Of a stretch of DNA of 64,000 bases, positions 14,634 to 23,444 are shown piece after piece (position 1 is the first letter of the stretch; every line of letters starts with the position of its first letter). The position numbers and the translations under genes were made by a program. The notes below the pieces were generated by a model. That model searched no databases. It was not told the DNA's origin and saw nothing but the letters and a program-made list of their open reading frames with translations. Source of the stretch: Leucobacter chromiireducens subsp. solipictus (lineage in GTDB: Bacteria > Actinomycetota > Actinomycetes > Actinomycetales > Microbacteriaceae); contig NZ_QYAC01000002.1 in the NCBI RefSeq assembly GCF_016758195.1, positions 372,001-436,000 of the forward strand, given 5' to 3'.

Positions 14634-17600
14634 ATGCGCACGAGAGTAACTGTCATCCTGGTCGCCCAACAGGGCGGGGAGTGGCTAGACCAGACCATTG
14701 CCGGCATCGCGGCGCAATCCGTCGCGCCCTCGGCGATGGTCGCCGTCAATAACGGCGGCCCAGAGAGCGTCGGGCAGCAGCTCCTGACCAGCGGTGCGGA
14801 GCGGGTGATCGGCGTCGGCTCCCGCGTCTCATTCGGTCAGGCCGTGGCGCAGGGCGTGCAGGCCGCGGGCACCCCGAATGACGACCCGGACACCACGGAG
14901 TGGCTCTGGCTGTTGAGCGAGGACGCCTGCCCTGAGCCGCAGGCGCTCGAACGCATTCTGAGCGCGGTGCAGCGCGCCCCTTCGGTGGCGGTCGCGGGTC
15001 CGAAGCTTGTGGACTGGGACCGTCCCGAGTACATCATCGAACTGGGGCAGAGCCTCACGCGGACCGGTGCGCGGTGGACCCTGCGTCGTCAGGAACTCGA
15101 CCAGCAGCAGTACGACCATATGCAGGACGTGTTGGGCGTGGGGCCGGTCGGGATGCTGGTGCGCCGTGACGTGTGGGAGCAGCTGGGCGGCTTCGATCCG
15201 GCGCTTCCCGTCTACGATGACGGACTCGACTTCTGCGTGCGCGCGCGTCTCGCGGGACACCGCGTCGAGGTCGCCCCGGCGTCACGCGTTCGCTTCGCCC
15301 AGAGCGGGGTGGCTGGCCCGCGCATTGATCGCCAGCGTTCCGTACTGCGGCAGGCGCACCGCCAAGCCCGGACGGCCCATCTCCATCGCCGGATCGCCTA
15401 CGCTCCGGCCCCGCTCGCGTTCCTGGCGTGGCTCGGGCTTCCGCTGCTTGCGCTGTTCCGGGTCGCCTGGGCCCTGATCCGGGAACAACCGGGAAATATG
15501 CTCGGCGAGTTCGTGTCGGCCATGAGCGTGTTCTTCCGGCCCCACGCGATCCTCGCGTCGCGCCGCCGAATCAAGGCGCATAATACGGCGGGCTGGGCCG
15601 CGCTCCGACAGCTCAGGATCGATCCGAAGAGCGTGCGCACCGCGCGCATGATCGACCGCGAGGCGATCCTGGCCTCGACCGGGCGCCAGCGCCACGAACT
15701 GCACTTCATCTCCTCCGGCGGCCTCGCCGTGCTGGTGGCCGCCGTCGTCGCAGCGATCGCCCTGAGCTGGTGGGCGCTGCCACGCACGAACCTGGCCGGC
15801 GGAAGCCTGGCACCGCTGAGCGACATCGGTCAGCTGTGGTGGAACACCCGCGCACTCGACGGGGTCCCCGCTGATCCCTTCACCTGGGTCCTTGCGCTGC
15901 TCGGCTCCCTGACGTTCTGGAACCCCTCACACGCGGTCGTGCTGCTGTTGGTCGCGGCGATCCCGCTGACGGCGCTGGGCGCATGGATCTGGGCGGCCCA
16001 GCTCACCGAGTCGAAGGCGGGCCGCGCGCTCGCTGCACTCGGATTCGCGCTCAGCCCCGTCCTGCTCGGGTCGATGGCGAGCGGGATGCTGCCGACCCTC
16101 GTGCTCACCGTGGTGCTGCCGTGGCTGCTGCTTGCGGCGACCCGGTCACGCGAATCCTGGAGCTGGGCGGGTACGGCGTCGCTGCTCGCCGGGGTGGCGC
16201 TGGCCGCGGCCCCCGTGCTCTTGCCCGCAGCGGCCGTGCTGTTCGTGGTGGGCCTGTGCACGACGCTGCGAGGTGCCGCTCGGGTCCTGACCACCGCGCT
16301 CGTCCCGGTGGTGCTCTTCGCGCCGAAGATCGTGACGAGCGTGCTCGCGGGACGCCCCCTCGACATTCTGCTGGATCCGGGGATCGTGACGCCGTTCACG
16401 GCGGCAACGCCGTGGCACCTGCTGCTGGGCTTCCCGGAGTTTGGCCTCGACGGCTGGGGCACGATCCTTGACGGTGCGGGCGTGACGGGTGTTCCCGCAA
16501 CGCTGGTGGTCGGCGTCCTGATGCTCCCGATCGCGCTGCTCGCGATTCTCGGCATGTTCACGGGTCGCGTCGCCGTCACGCTGTTCAGCGCGCTGCTCGG
16601 CGGCCTCGGAATTCTCACGGCACTTGCTGCCTCGCAGCTCCGGCTCGTGGTGGTCGGCGACGAGAGCGTCGCGCTCTGGACCGGATCCGGCCTCGCGGTG
16701 TACTGGCTCGCGATCCTGAGCCTCGCCGCGGTCGGGGCGGGCACGCTCCGCCGGGCTGCGGGCTCGCTCGTGGCGGTTGCCCTGGTCGCCGCACTCCTCG
16801 CGGTCACTCCGGTCGGCGCTCAGCTGCTGCTCGCCAAGGTGCCGTTCGGTCCCGCGAGTTCGCAAATGCCCGCGCTGGTGCAGGCAGCGGGAGAACAGCA
16901 GCCCGGGATCAAGACGCTCACGATCACCGCCGAGGCCCCGCACGCCGTGCGTGCCCAGGTGATCACCGGATCCGGGCTCCGACTCGACCAAATCCGGAGC
17001 GCGGAACGCACCCCGGAGAGCACCGCCGCGGACCGCGCACTCGCGGAGCTCGTGGGCGGCCTGGCGAGCGTCGGCGGCCCGGATCTGAGCGGCGAGCTCC
17101 GCGACGCCGGGATCGGCTTCGTGCTGCTCCCGAGCACGGGGAGCGACACCGAGCGCGCCGAGTTGCAGCGGATGTTCGATCAGCACGATGCGCTCGCCAG
17201 CGCGGGCCTCACCGATCAGGGGCTGTTGTGGCGTGTGGTGGACCCGGAGACCGAGCAGGAGGCACCCGGGGACGCCACCCAGCGCGTGGGCGGGACGTCG
17301 CTGAGCGGCCAAACCATCTGGGCGATCCAGCTCGTCGTGTTGCTCGGCGTGCTGCTGCTCGCTCTCCCGACCGGCGAGGTGACCTACCGGCCTGAACGCC
17401 GGATCCGCCCCTCACGTCGGAAGCAGCGCGCGGCCGCTCGGGCGGCACGCAAGGCGGCGGGGAGCCCGGCCCCCGTGGTCGTCGCGCCGGCCCCGGTCCC
17501 CGAACCCGAGGACGTGGCGGCGCAGCCAGCGCAAGCGCAGGAACCCGCCGTAGATCCGGCGGCCGAAGTCGAGCCAGCGTCCGAGGTGGAGGCGGCACCC

Positions 17601-17981
17601 GTGGTGGAGCCGGCACCCGCAGCGGCGCCCGCGCCAGAGGCGGAGTCCGCGCCTGAAGTGGCTCCGGCGTCCGAGGCGGTGCCCGAGCCCGAGGTGGATC
17701 CGGCGCTCGAGGCGGTGCCCGTGCCCGAGCCCGAGCTTGCGCCCGTGTCCGAGGCGGAGCCGGCGTCCGAGCCGGTGCACGAGGTGGCGCCGACACCCGA
17801 GGTCGACCCGGTGCCCGACGCGGAGCCAGCGCCGACAGCCGTGACCGGCATTGACCCCGAACCCAGCGCGGATCTCGAGCCGAACCCGGACACGGATCCG
17901 GGCCCGAGTCACGACACCGATGCCGACCCGAGCCCGGACACTGACCCGGGCACCGATCCCACAGGGGGAGCGAAGCGATGA
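14634..17981 (+). CDS. Large multi-domain family-2 glycosyltransferase, membrane-bound
   Basis: The 1115-residue protein begins with a GT-A glycosyltransferase domain (~1-260: VTVILVAQQGGEWLDQTIAGI, VAVNNGG, WLLSEDACPEPQAL, DDGLDFCVRARLAGHRVEV). A central part follows with about a dozen hydrophobic helices (~260-740), then an extracellular region (~740-890), one more helix (~895-920, ending EVTYRPERR) and a ~190-residue Ala/Pro/Glu tail of PEPE and PASE-type repeats. It probably transfers a sugar to a cell-wall or lipid-linked glycan. The position between whiB and DUF5719 is conserved in actinobacteria. The acceptor is unknown. Confidence 0.85.
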   Translation: MRTRVTVILVAQQGGEWLDQTIAGIAAQSVAPSAMVAVNNGGPESVGQQLLTSGAERVIGVGSRVSFGQAVAQGVQAAGTPNDDPDTTEWLWLLSEDACPEPQALERILSAVQRAPSVAVAGPKLVDWDRPEYIIELGQSLTRTGARWTLRRQELDQQQYDHMQDVLGVGPVGMLVRRDVWEQLGGFDPALPVYDDGLDFCVRARLAGHRVEVAPASRVRFAQSGVAGPRIDRQRSVLRQAHRQARTAHLHRRIAYAPAPLAFLAWLGLPLLALFRVAWALIREQPGNMLGEFVSAMSVFFRPHAILASRRRIKAHNTAGWAALRQLRIDPKSVRTARMIDREAILASTGRQRHELHFISSGGLAVLVAAVVAAIALSWWALPRTNLAGGSLAPLSDIGQLWWNTRALDGVPADPFTWVLALLGSLTFWNPSHAVVLLLVAAIPLTALGAWIWAAQLTESKAGRALAALGFALSPVLLGSMASGMLPTLVLTVVLPWLLLAATRSRESWSWAGTASLLAGVALAAAPVLLPAAAVLFVVGLCTTLRGAARVLTTALVPVVLFAPKIVTSVLAGRPLDILLDPGIVTPFTAATPWHLLLGFPEFGLDGWGTILDGAGVTGVPATLVVGVLMLPIALLAILGMFTGRVAVTLFSALLGGLGILTALAASQLRLVVVGDESVALWTGSGLAVYWLAILSLAAVGAGTLRRAAGSLVAVALVAALLAVTPVGAQLLLAKVPFGPASSQMPALVQAAGEQQPGIKTLTITAEAPHAVRAQVITGSGLRLDQIRSAERTPESTAADRALAELVGGLASVGGPDLSGELRDAGIGFVLLPSTGSDTERAELQRMFDQHDALASAGLTDQGLLWRVVDPETEQEAPGDATQRVGGTSLSGQTIWAIQLVVLLGVLLLALPTGEVTYRPERRIRPSRRKQRAAARAARKAAGSPAPVVVAPAPVPEPEDVAAQPAQAQEPAVDPAAEVEPASEVEAAPVVEPAPAAAPAPEAESAPEVAPASEAVPEPEVDPALEAVPVPEPELAPVSEAEPASEPVHEVAPTPEVDPVPDAEPAPTAVTGIDPEPSADLEPNPDTDPGPSHDTDADPSPDTDPGTDPTGGAKR

Positions 17982-19375
17982 GTGATCGATCTCGGATCCT
18001 GCGCGGGAGCGCGCGGGCGGTCACCGGCCTCCTCGTGGTCGGCGTCGCCGCAACGGCCTCGGTGCTGATTGGCAATATGACGCTGCCCGGCGTCACGAGC
18101 GCCCCGGAGCCCGTGGTCGTGGATACCACCCACAACGCGAACCGCACCCTCGTGTGCGCAGGTGCGTTCGGTGTGCTCGGCGCGGATCCGGACCGGCCCG
18201 GAGTGACCATCCCCATCGGGGCGCCGGAGGTCGTGGTCTCGGGCACGGCGAGCAATGCGGTGAGCGTCACGCGGCCCGAGGGCGGCGAAGGCTTGACGGC
18301 GGCGCTGACCGCCCCGATGTCCGAGCCGCTTGCGGCCGCGCAGCTCCAGTCCGTGCAGACGGAAACCCTCCGCGGTGTGGTGGGCAGTGCCTGCGCGGAA
18401 CCGGTGAATGAACAGTGGGTCCTCGGCGGCGCGAGCTCGCTGGGCGTCTCGACCACCCTGAGCCTCGCGAACCCGGGCACAGTGCCCGCGACCGTGGTCG
18501 TGTCGGTGTTCGACGAGAACGGGCCGGTCGACGATCTCCAGATGGCCAGCGTGCTCGTCCCTGCGGGGTCCGAGCAAACGGTTTCGGTCAACGGTTATGC
18601 GCCAGACCGGGAACGCCTCGCGGTGCGAGTCGTGAGCACCGGCGCGCCGGTCACGGCGAGCCTGGGCGTGGGGCAGAGCCTGGGGATCGAGCCGTTCGCG
18701 ATTTCTTCCGTGTCCCGGCAGGCCGCACCCGAGACGCAGCTGGTGATCCCGGCGATCGCGAACGAGAGCGACCACGAGCACGGCCCCTCCGATTCCGGTG
18801 AGGGGGACGAATTCCCCGTTCTGCTGCGCGCGCTCGCATCCGGAGACACGGGTGGCCAGCTGCGCGCCCGAGCGATCGACGCGTCCGGAACGGCCACCGA
18901 GCTCGGCGTCATCGACCTCGTCCCCGGTGCGGTGGGCGAACTCAGCATCCCCGTCTGGCCGAAGGGCGCGCACGCCCTGGTGGTGGACTCGGACGTGCCG
19001 GTCATCGCTAGCGCCCTCGGCTCGGTGACCAAGCGTCAGCACCACGACAACGAGTGGTTCGTGCCGGCCCCAGCGATCGCCGCGGACACTCCGACCGCGG
19101 CCCCGGTGGTCTCCGGTGGGCAACTGGTGATCGCAAACGTGGGCGCGGAACCCGCCAAGGTGGAGGTCGCCGCCGCGAGCGGGAAGGGGAAGCCGCGAAC
19201 GCTGACCGTCGCATCGGGTGCCGCGGCAACCGTTTCCGCGCCGAGCGACGCCGTGGTGACGAGCTCCGAGCCGGTGCACGCGGGCGTCCGGTTCCTCCAG
19301 GGCGGGGACCTCGCCGGGTACCCCGTGGTGGCGCCGGATCCGCGCGACGGCGAGCTCACCGTCTTCACGCGGTAG
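17978..19375 (+). CDS. DUF5719-family secreted protein
   Basis: The 465-residue protein has a short basic N-terminus and one N-terminal membrane anchor or signal (residues ~13-34). The rest is extracytoplasmic, rich in beta-strands, with one pair of cysteines (LVCAGAFG and GSACAEP). The order glycosyltransferase, DUF5719, small metallopeptidase-like gene downstream of whiB is seen widely in actinobacteria and identifies it as DUF5719. Its role is not known; the 4-base overlap (ATGA) with the glycosyltransferase suggests a shared envelope-glycan function. Confidence 0.82.
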   Translation: MSDRSRILRGSARAVTGLLVVGVAATASVLIGNMTLPGVTSAPEPVVVDTTHNANRTLVCAGAFGVLGADPDRPGVTIPIGAPEVVVSGTASNAVSVTRPEGGEGLTAALTAPMSEPLAAAQLQSVQTETLRGVVGSACAEPVNEQWVLGGASSLGVSTTLSLANPGTVPATVVVSVFDENGPVDDLQMASVLVPAGSEQTVSVNGYAPDRERLAVRVVSTGAPVTASLGVGQSLGIEPFAISSVSRQAAPETQLVIPAIANESDHEHGPSDSGEGDEFPVLLRALASGDTGGQLRARAIDASGTATELGVIDLVPGAVGELSIPVWPKGAHALVVDSDVPVIASALGSVTKRQHHDNEWFVPAPAIAADTPTAAPVVSGGQLVIANVGAEPAKVEVAAASGKGKPRTLTVASGAAATVSAPSDAVVTSSEPVHAGVRFLQGGDLAGYPVVAPDPRDGELTVFTR

Positions 19376-19408
19376 CGCCGCGCTCGCGTGACGGGAGTCG
19401 CGGCCCCG

Positions 19409-19414
19409 TAGACT
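19409..19414 (+). promoter_or_regulatory. -10 box of a probable leaderless promoter
   Basis: TAGACT, then 6 nt, then ATG 19421. Confidence 0.5.
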
Positions 19415-19420
19415 GGGAGC

Positions 19421-19837
19421 ATGTCTGGTCGCGTGCGTCACTCCCGTCGTCACGGGCGGCGACCGATCCGATCATCGATTGTCGGGCCCGGCCTGCCGGA
19501 TCCGGCGAGCCGTATCGCGCGCTTCGAGGTGCAGGCTCGGGGAGTCGTGTCGCTCCTGCAGGCGCACTTTCCCGAGGAACTCGACGGGGTACGCATCGGC
19601 TTCCAGACCGCCCCGACGGGTGACGGCGGTGGGGGGAACCCCCTGCTCTACACCGTCGATCGCGCGGCGCGGACCATCATGCTGTTCCGGATGCCCATTC
19701 AGCGTGCCCGCGGCTTGCACGTCGACGACGACGAGCATCGGCGCTACTTTGTCGAGCACTGCGTCTATCTTGCGGTGTGCGAGTACCTGGGGCGCGAGCC
19801 CTGGGAACTGCTTCCCGGCCGCTTCGACCACTACTAG
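19421..19837 (+). CDS. Zincin-like metallopeptidase-family protein lacking HExxH
   Basis: The 138-residue protein occupies the conserved place after DUF5719 of the metallopeptidase family PF06262 in actinobacteria. The expected helix near the C-terminus reads YFVEHCVYLAVCEYLG, so the HExxH zinc motif is absent; the following WELLPGRFDHY resembles the usual end of the family. It may be a catalytically dead or differently active member. The assignment rests on context and weak similarity. It has its own leaderless-type promoter. Confidence 0.6.
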   Translation: MSGRVRHSRRHGRRPIRSSIVGPGLPDPASRIARFEVQARGVVSLLQAHFPEELDGVRIGFQTAPTGDGGGGNPLLYTVDRAARTIMLFRMPIQRARGLHVDDDEHRRYFVEHCVYLAVCEYLGREPWELLPGRFDHY

Positions 19838-19961
19838 CTCGCCTCGGCGGAGCAGCGTGGTGCCGTCGGCGACGTGTCGCGGTTCCCGCTCCGCTCGGAC
19901 GCTCCGGAATCACGGGTCTCGGGAGCGGAGCCCGGTCTGAGCACTTCGGGCGTCGATCATT

Positions 19962-20031
19962 CCGCAGGAGATCCACGGAATCCGAGGAGATTTTCCCCCG
20001 AAAACGGACCCTGGGCGCAGGATCTCCGAGG
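19962..20031 (+). repeat. 70-nt dispersed palindromic element, copy 1
   Basis: Starts CCGCAGGAGATCC and ends GGATCTCCGAGG; the GGAGATCC/GGATCTCC ends pair. An internal GGAGATTTTC could compete for the same partner. It belongs to the family of eight copies described in the findings and lies between the converging zincin-like gene and the aquaporin. Confidence 0.75.
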
Positions 20032-20038
20032 TTTCGGT

Positions 20039-20101
20039 GGGCGCGGCTGGATCCGGCGCTGGTAGGTGCGGCTGGTGGGCGCGGCTGGATCCGGCGCTGG
20101 T
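20039..20101 (+). repeat. 38-bp tandem repeat, about two copies plus degenerate units
   Basis: A 25-nt block starting GGGCGCGGCTGGATCCGGCG occurs at 20039 and again at 20077. Shorter GGCGCGGCTGGT units follow to about 20170. The ~440-bp spacer 19838-20277 holds no convincing gene, only this, the palindromic element and a hairpin. Confidence 0.7.
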
Positions 20102-20216
20102 GGGCGCGGCTGGTAGGCGCGGCTGGTTCCGGGGCGGCTGGGGTGGCCCCGAAGTCTTGGTCGGCGCGGCTGGGCCTGCGGCGCGCGTGACCGGCACGTG
20201 CGCGCCGCGGAGACAC

Positions 20217-20258
20217 GCGCGCGGGTGCGGCCCCACCCTCGGGGCCGCACCCGCGCGT
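20217..20258 (-). terminator. Hairpin downstream of the aquaporin gene
   Basis: A 17-18 bp GC stem (20217-20234 with 20241-20258) and a 6-nt loop, 20 nt past the aquaporin stop. There is no T-tract, so termination is likely but not proven. Confidence 0.6.
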
Positions 20259-20277
20259 CGCGTGTGGTGTGCCGCGA

Positions 20278-20937
20278 CTACGCGGCAACCCGCTTCTGGC
20301 GCTGAATCACGTCGTCGCTGTTGAGGAGACGGAACGCGAGCGCGCCGAGCACGCCGCCGACGAGCGGAGCGAGGAAGTAGAGCCACATGTTGGCCCAGTC
20401 GAACTGGCCCGAGAACCCGAGGCCGAGCGCGACCGCGGGGTTGAAGCCGCCGCCGGAGACGGGGCCGGCGGCCGCGGCACCCACGACGATGGTCGAGCCG
20501 ATGGCCAGGCCGTAGAAGGAGTTGTCAGGGTGATCCTTCGACGTGGCGACGTTCAGGATCACGTAGACGAGCACAAACGTGACGATGGCCTCGACGAGGA
20601 ACGCGGGGCCCACCTCGATCTGCATGGGGCCCGCCTCGGGTGCTGGCCAGATCGTCGACGCCAGCAGGGCGCCGAGCACGCCGCCCACGAACTGAGCGAT
20701 GACGTAGGCGATGAATTCCCCGCCCGAGATCACGCCGCGCATCAGCGCTGCGAGCGAGACGACGGGGTTGAGGTGGCCACCCGAGATATGGCCGGTGGCG
20801 AAGATCAGTGACATCAGCGCGAAGCCGATGACGATGGGCGTGAGGCCGCCAGCGTTGTTCACCGCCGCAACGATGACAAACACAAACAAGAAGGTGGCGA
20901 GTGCTTCCGCCGCCGCACTGCGGGCGGTTCCAGTCAT
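20278..20937 (-). CDS. Aquaporin-family (MIP) channel
   Basis: The 219-residue protein has six hydrophobic helices and the two half-helix motifs of the MIP fold: GHLNPVVSLA in the first half and GGGFNPAVALG in the second. The first motif reads NPV instead of NPA, a variation that occurs in some glycerol or atypical channels. The start is ATG 20937 (MTGTARSAAAEALATFLF); longer frames run into the divergent mtrA promoter. It is probably a water or small-solute channel. The residues that decide water against glycerol cannot be judged safely without alignment. Confidence 0.92.
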   Translation of the reverse strand: MTGTARSAAAEALATFLFVFVIVAAVNNAGGLTPIVIGFALMSLIFATGHISGGHLNPVVSLAALMRGVISGGEFIAYVIAQFVGGVLGALLASTIWPAPEAGPMQIEVGPAFLVEAIVTFVLVYVILNVATSKDHPDNSFYGLAIGSTIVVGAAAAGPVSGGGFNPAVALGLGFSGQFDWANMWLYFLAPLVGGVLGALAFRLLNSDDVIQRQKRVAA

Positions 20938-21040
20938 AACAGCTCTCTTTCTGAGAATCCCGGGCATTTCCACAGGTAATTTTATTATGACAAAACACTG
21001 CACGACACGGTGGAACCCCACAATCTTCAGGTGGCACCGC

Positions 21041-21046
21041 CATAAT
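21041..21046 (+). promoter_or_regulatory. -10 box of a probable leaderless promoter (mtrA)
   Basis: CATAAT, then 6 nt (GGGAGC), then ATG 21053. Confidence 0.5.
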
Positions 21047-21052
21047 GGGAGC

Positions 21053-21736
21053 ATGAGTGCGCGCATCTTGGTGGTTGATGATGACAGGGCGCTTGCCGAG
21101 ATGCTGGGCATGGTGCTGCAGGGCGAGGGCTTCGAGACCGAGTTCTCCTTCGACGGCACGGACGCCGTAGAGCGATTTCGTGAGATGCGGCCAGACCTGG
21201 TACTGCTTGATGTGATGCTCCCGGGCCTCGACGGCATCGAGGTTGCCGAGAAGATCCGGTCTGAATCTGGCACCCCGATCATCATGCTGACGGCTCGGAC
21301 GGACACACGCGACGTGGTCCGCGGACTCGAGGCCGGTGCCGACGATTACGTGGTGAAGCCGTTCAACCCGGTGGAGCTGATCGCGCGGATCCGGGCCCGG
21401 CTGCGTGAGCCGCAACAGGAGGCCACGGAGACCCTGCGCATCGGCGACCTGACGATCGATGTCGCGGCGCACGAGGTCCGCCGCGGCGCGCAGGCGATCC
21501 CGCTGACGCCGCTGGAGTTCGACCTGCTCACCATCCTCGCGCGGAAACCCCAGCAGGTGTTCACCCGTGAGGTGCTGCTCGAACGGGTGTGGGGCTACCA
21601 GTACAAGGCCGATACGCGGCTCGTCAACGTGCACGTGCAGCGGCTGCGCGCCAAGATCGAGCAGGATCCGGACCATCCGACCATCGTGACGACGGTCCGT
21701 GGCGTGGGGTACCGCGCCGGTGCGCCTGTCGAGTAA
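21053..21736 (+). CDS. mtrA: Response regulator MtrA
   Basis: The 227-residue OmpR/PhoB-type regulator has a receiver domain (VVDDDRALAEMLG; phospho-acceptor in LVLLDVMLPGLDG; TARTDTRDVVRGLEAGADDYVVKPFNP) and a winged helix ending VRGVGYRAG. It is nearly identical in its motifs to mycobacterial MtrA, which controls cell division and wall genes. It heads the mtrA-mtrB-lpqB operon; the kinase gene overlaps its end. The start at ATG 21053 fits the MSARILVVDDD beginning typical of MtrA. Confidence 0.97.
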   Translation: MSARILVVDDDRALAEMLGMVLQGEGFETEFSFDGTDAVERFREMRPDLVLLDVMLPGLDGIEVAEKIRSESGTPIIMLTARTDTRDVVRGLEAGADDYVVKPFNPVELIARIRARLREPQQEATETLRIGDLTIDVAAHEVRRGAQAIPLTPLEFDLLTILARKPQQVFTREVLLERVWGYQYKADTRLVNVHVQRLRAKIEQDPDHPTIVTTVRGVGYRAGAPVE

Positions 21737-23444
21737 CGCGGGCACCGTGCGCACCCGCCGCTCGCGCCTCGCGATCGCCCTGCGCCGGCTGCAGCTCCGT
21801 TGGACGCGCTGGTCGCAGCCCGTCTTCGGGCCGTTTCGTGCGCGGTGGCGCCGCTCCCTGATGGTGCGGACCATGACGATCACGGGGCTCGTCACCGGCT
21901 TCATGGTGCTCATCGCGGGGGTCTTCATCCTCACGAGCATCGGGAACGATCTGTACAGTTCGCGCAAAGAGCAGGCGCTGCAGGACTCGGCGCGCGCCAC
22001 CCTCGCGGCCCAACGGCACATTGACGCCTCGGATGCCTCGGATCGCGGCGGTCTCTCGCTCCTCTCGACCACGGTGCGACGCATGGTGCAAGACACCTCA
22101 TCGAGTCAGCTCATGTACCTGCGCCGCCAGCCGGGACAGGCGGCGTTTCCGGAGGCTCCGCCCCCCACCACCACGGCGAACATGCTGATCGACACGGTCA
22201 CGCCGGAACTCTCGGAGGCGCTCGTGTCCGAGCGTGAACCGCAGCACTGGCAGGCGGTCACGTTCCTCGGGGAGGACGGTTCGAGTTCGCCCGGCATCAT
22301 CGTGGGGTCCACGCTGGAGTTTCCGGCCGGCGCGGGAACCTACGACCTGTTCATCGGCTACAACCTCGCGGACACCCAGTCGACCCTGAGCTTCGTGCAG
22401 CGCACGCTCCTGATTACCGCCGCGGCGATGATGGCGTTCATCGGGATCCTGGTGTGGATCATGTCCCGGATCGTGTTCCGCCCGCTCCGGGCCGCGGCCG
22501 CGGCGAGCCGGCGGCTCGCGGCGGGCGAGAGCGATGCGCGGATGCCGCAGCAGAACGACGAGGACTTCGACGTGCTGTCGGAGGGCTTCAACGACATGGC
22601 CGACACGCTCCAGGCGCGCATTCAAGAGCTCGACACGCTCTCCGAGATGCAGCAGCGCTTCGTCTCGGACGTGTCGCACGAGCTACGGACACCGCTCACC
22701 ACGATCCGGCTCGCGAGCGAGGTCCTGCAGAGCACCGCGGGTGGATTGCCCGCGGGCCAGCAGCGCGCGGTGGAAGTGTTGGGAACGCAGGTCGAGCGGT
22801 TCGAGGTCTTGCTGGGCGACCTGCTCGAGATCTCCCGCTACGACGCGGGTCGAGTGACGCTGGAAACGGAGTCGGTGAACCTGGTTGCGCTCGCCACCGA
22901 GGTCGTCGACAGCCTTCGGACCCTCTCACCCGGGCCCATCGAGGTGCACGCGCTGGGCGGGTATGCCCCGATCGAAGTGGACCCGCGACGCGTGCGGCGA
23001 ATCATCTCGAATCTGGTCGGGAACGCGATCGAGCACGGTGAGGATCAGGCGATCGACATCACGATCGACTCGAACGCGTCCGCGATTGCGTTGTCGGTTC
23101 GAGACTGGGGCGTGGGGATGACGGCGGCCGAACTCGAGCAGGTCTTCGACCGGTTCTGGCGCGCCGATCCATCCCGCAAACGCACGCTCGGGGGCACGGG
23201 GCTCGGCCTCGCCATCGCCCAGGAAGATGCGGCCGTGCACGGAGGCATTCTCGAGGCGTGGTCGCGCCCGGGTGTGGGCACCAACTTCCGGCTGACGCTC
23301 CCGCGCGACGAACACATCACCAGTTTCGTGTCGCCGTTGCCCCTGGTGCCGGAGGGCGTTGAAGTGGAAGCGGGCGACCCGCGGCCGTCCGGTGGCTGGC
23401 TGCGCCGGCCCGGGCGACGGATTCGGAAGGACAAGCGGCGATGA
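21720..23444 (+). CDS. mtrB: Sensor histidine kinase MtrB
   Basis: The order is two membrane helices (one at MTITGLVTGFMVLIAGVFIL, one at LLITAAAMMAFIGILVWIM) around a ~150-residue outer domain, a HAMP linker, the HisKA H-box (DVSHELRTPLTTIRLASEV), and the ATPase domain (GNAIEHGE; RDWGVGMT; FWRADPSRKRTLGGTGLGLA). It phosphorylates MtrA. The start is uncertain: GTG 21720 overlaps mtrA by 17 bases, and GTG 21747 lies after its stop. LpqB, encoded next, is known in mycobacteria to bind the MtrB outer domain. Confidence 0.95.
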   Translation: MRLSSNAGTVRTRRSRLAIALRRLQLRWTRWSQPVFGPFRARWRRSLMVRTMTITGLVTGFMVLIAGVFILTSIGNDLYSSRKEQALQDSARATLAAQRHIDASDASDRGGLSLLSTTVRRMVQDTSSSQLMYLRRQPGQAAFPEAPPPTTTANMLIDTVTPELSEALVSEREPQHWQAVTFLGEDGSSSPGIIVGSTLEFPAGAGTYDLFIGYNLADTQSTLSFVQRTLLITAAAMMAFIGILVWIMSRIVFRPLRAAAAASRRLAAGESDARMPQQNDEDFDVLSEGFNDMADTLQARIQELDTLSEMQQRFVSDVSHELRTPLTTIRLASEVLQSTAGGLPAGQQRAVEVLGTQVERFEVLLGDLLEISRYDAGRVTLETESVNLVALATEVVDSLRTLSPGPIEVHALGGYAPIEVDPRRVRRIISNLVGNAIEHGEDQAIDITIDSNASAIALSVRDWGVGMTAAELEQVFDRFWRADPSRKRTLGGTGLGLAIAQEDAAVHGGILEAWSRPGVGTNFRLTLPRDEHITSFVSPLPLVPEGVEVEAGDPRPSGGWLRRPGRRIRKDKRR

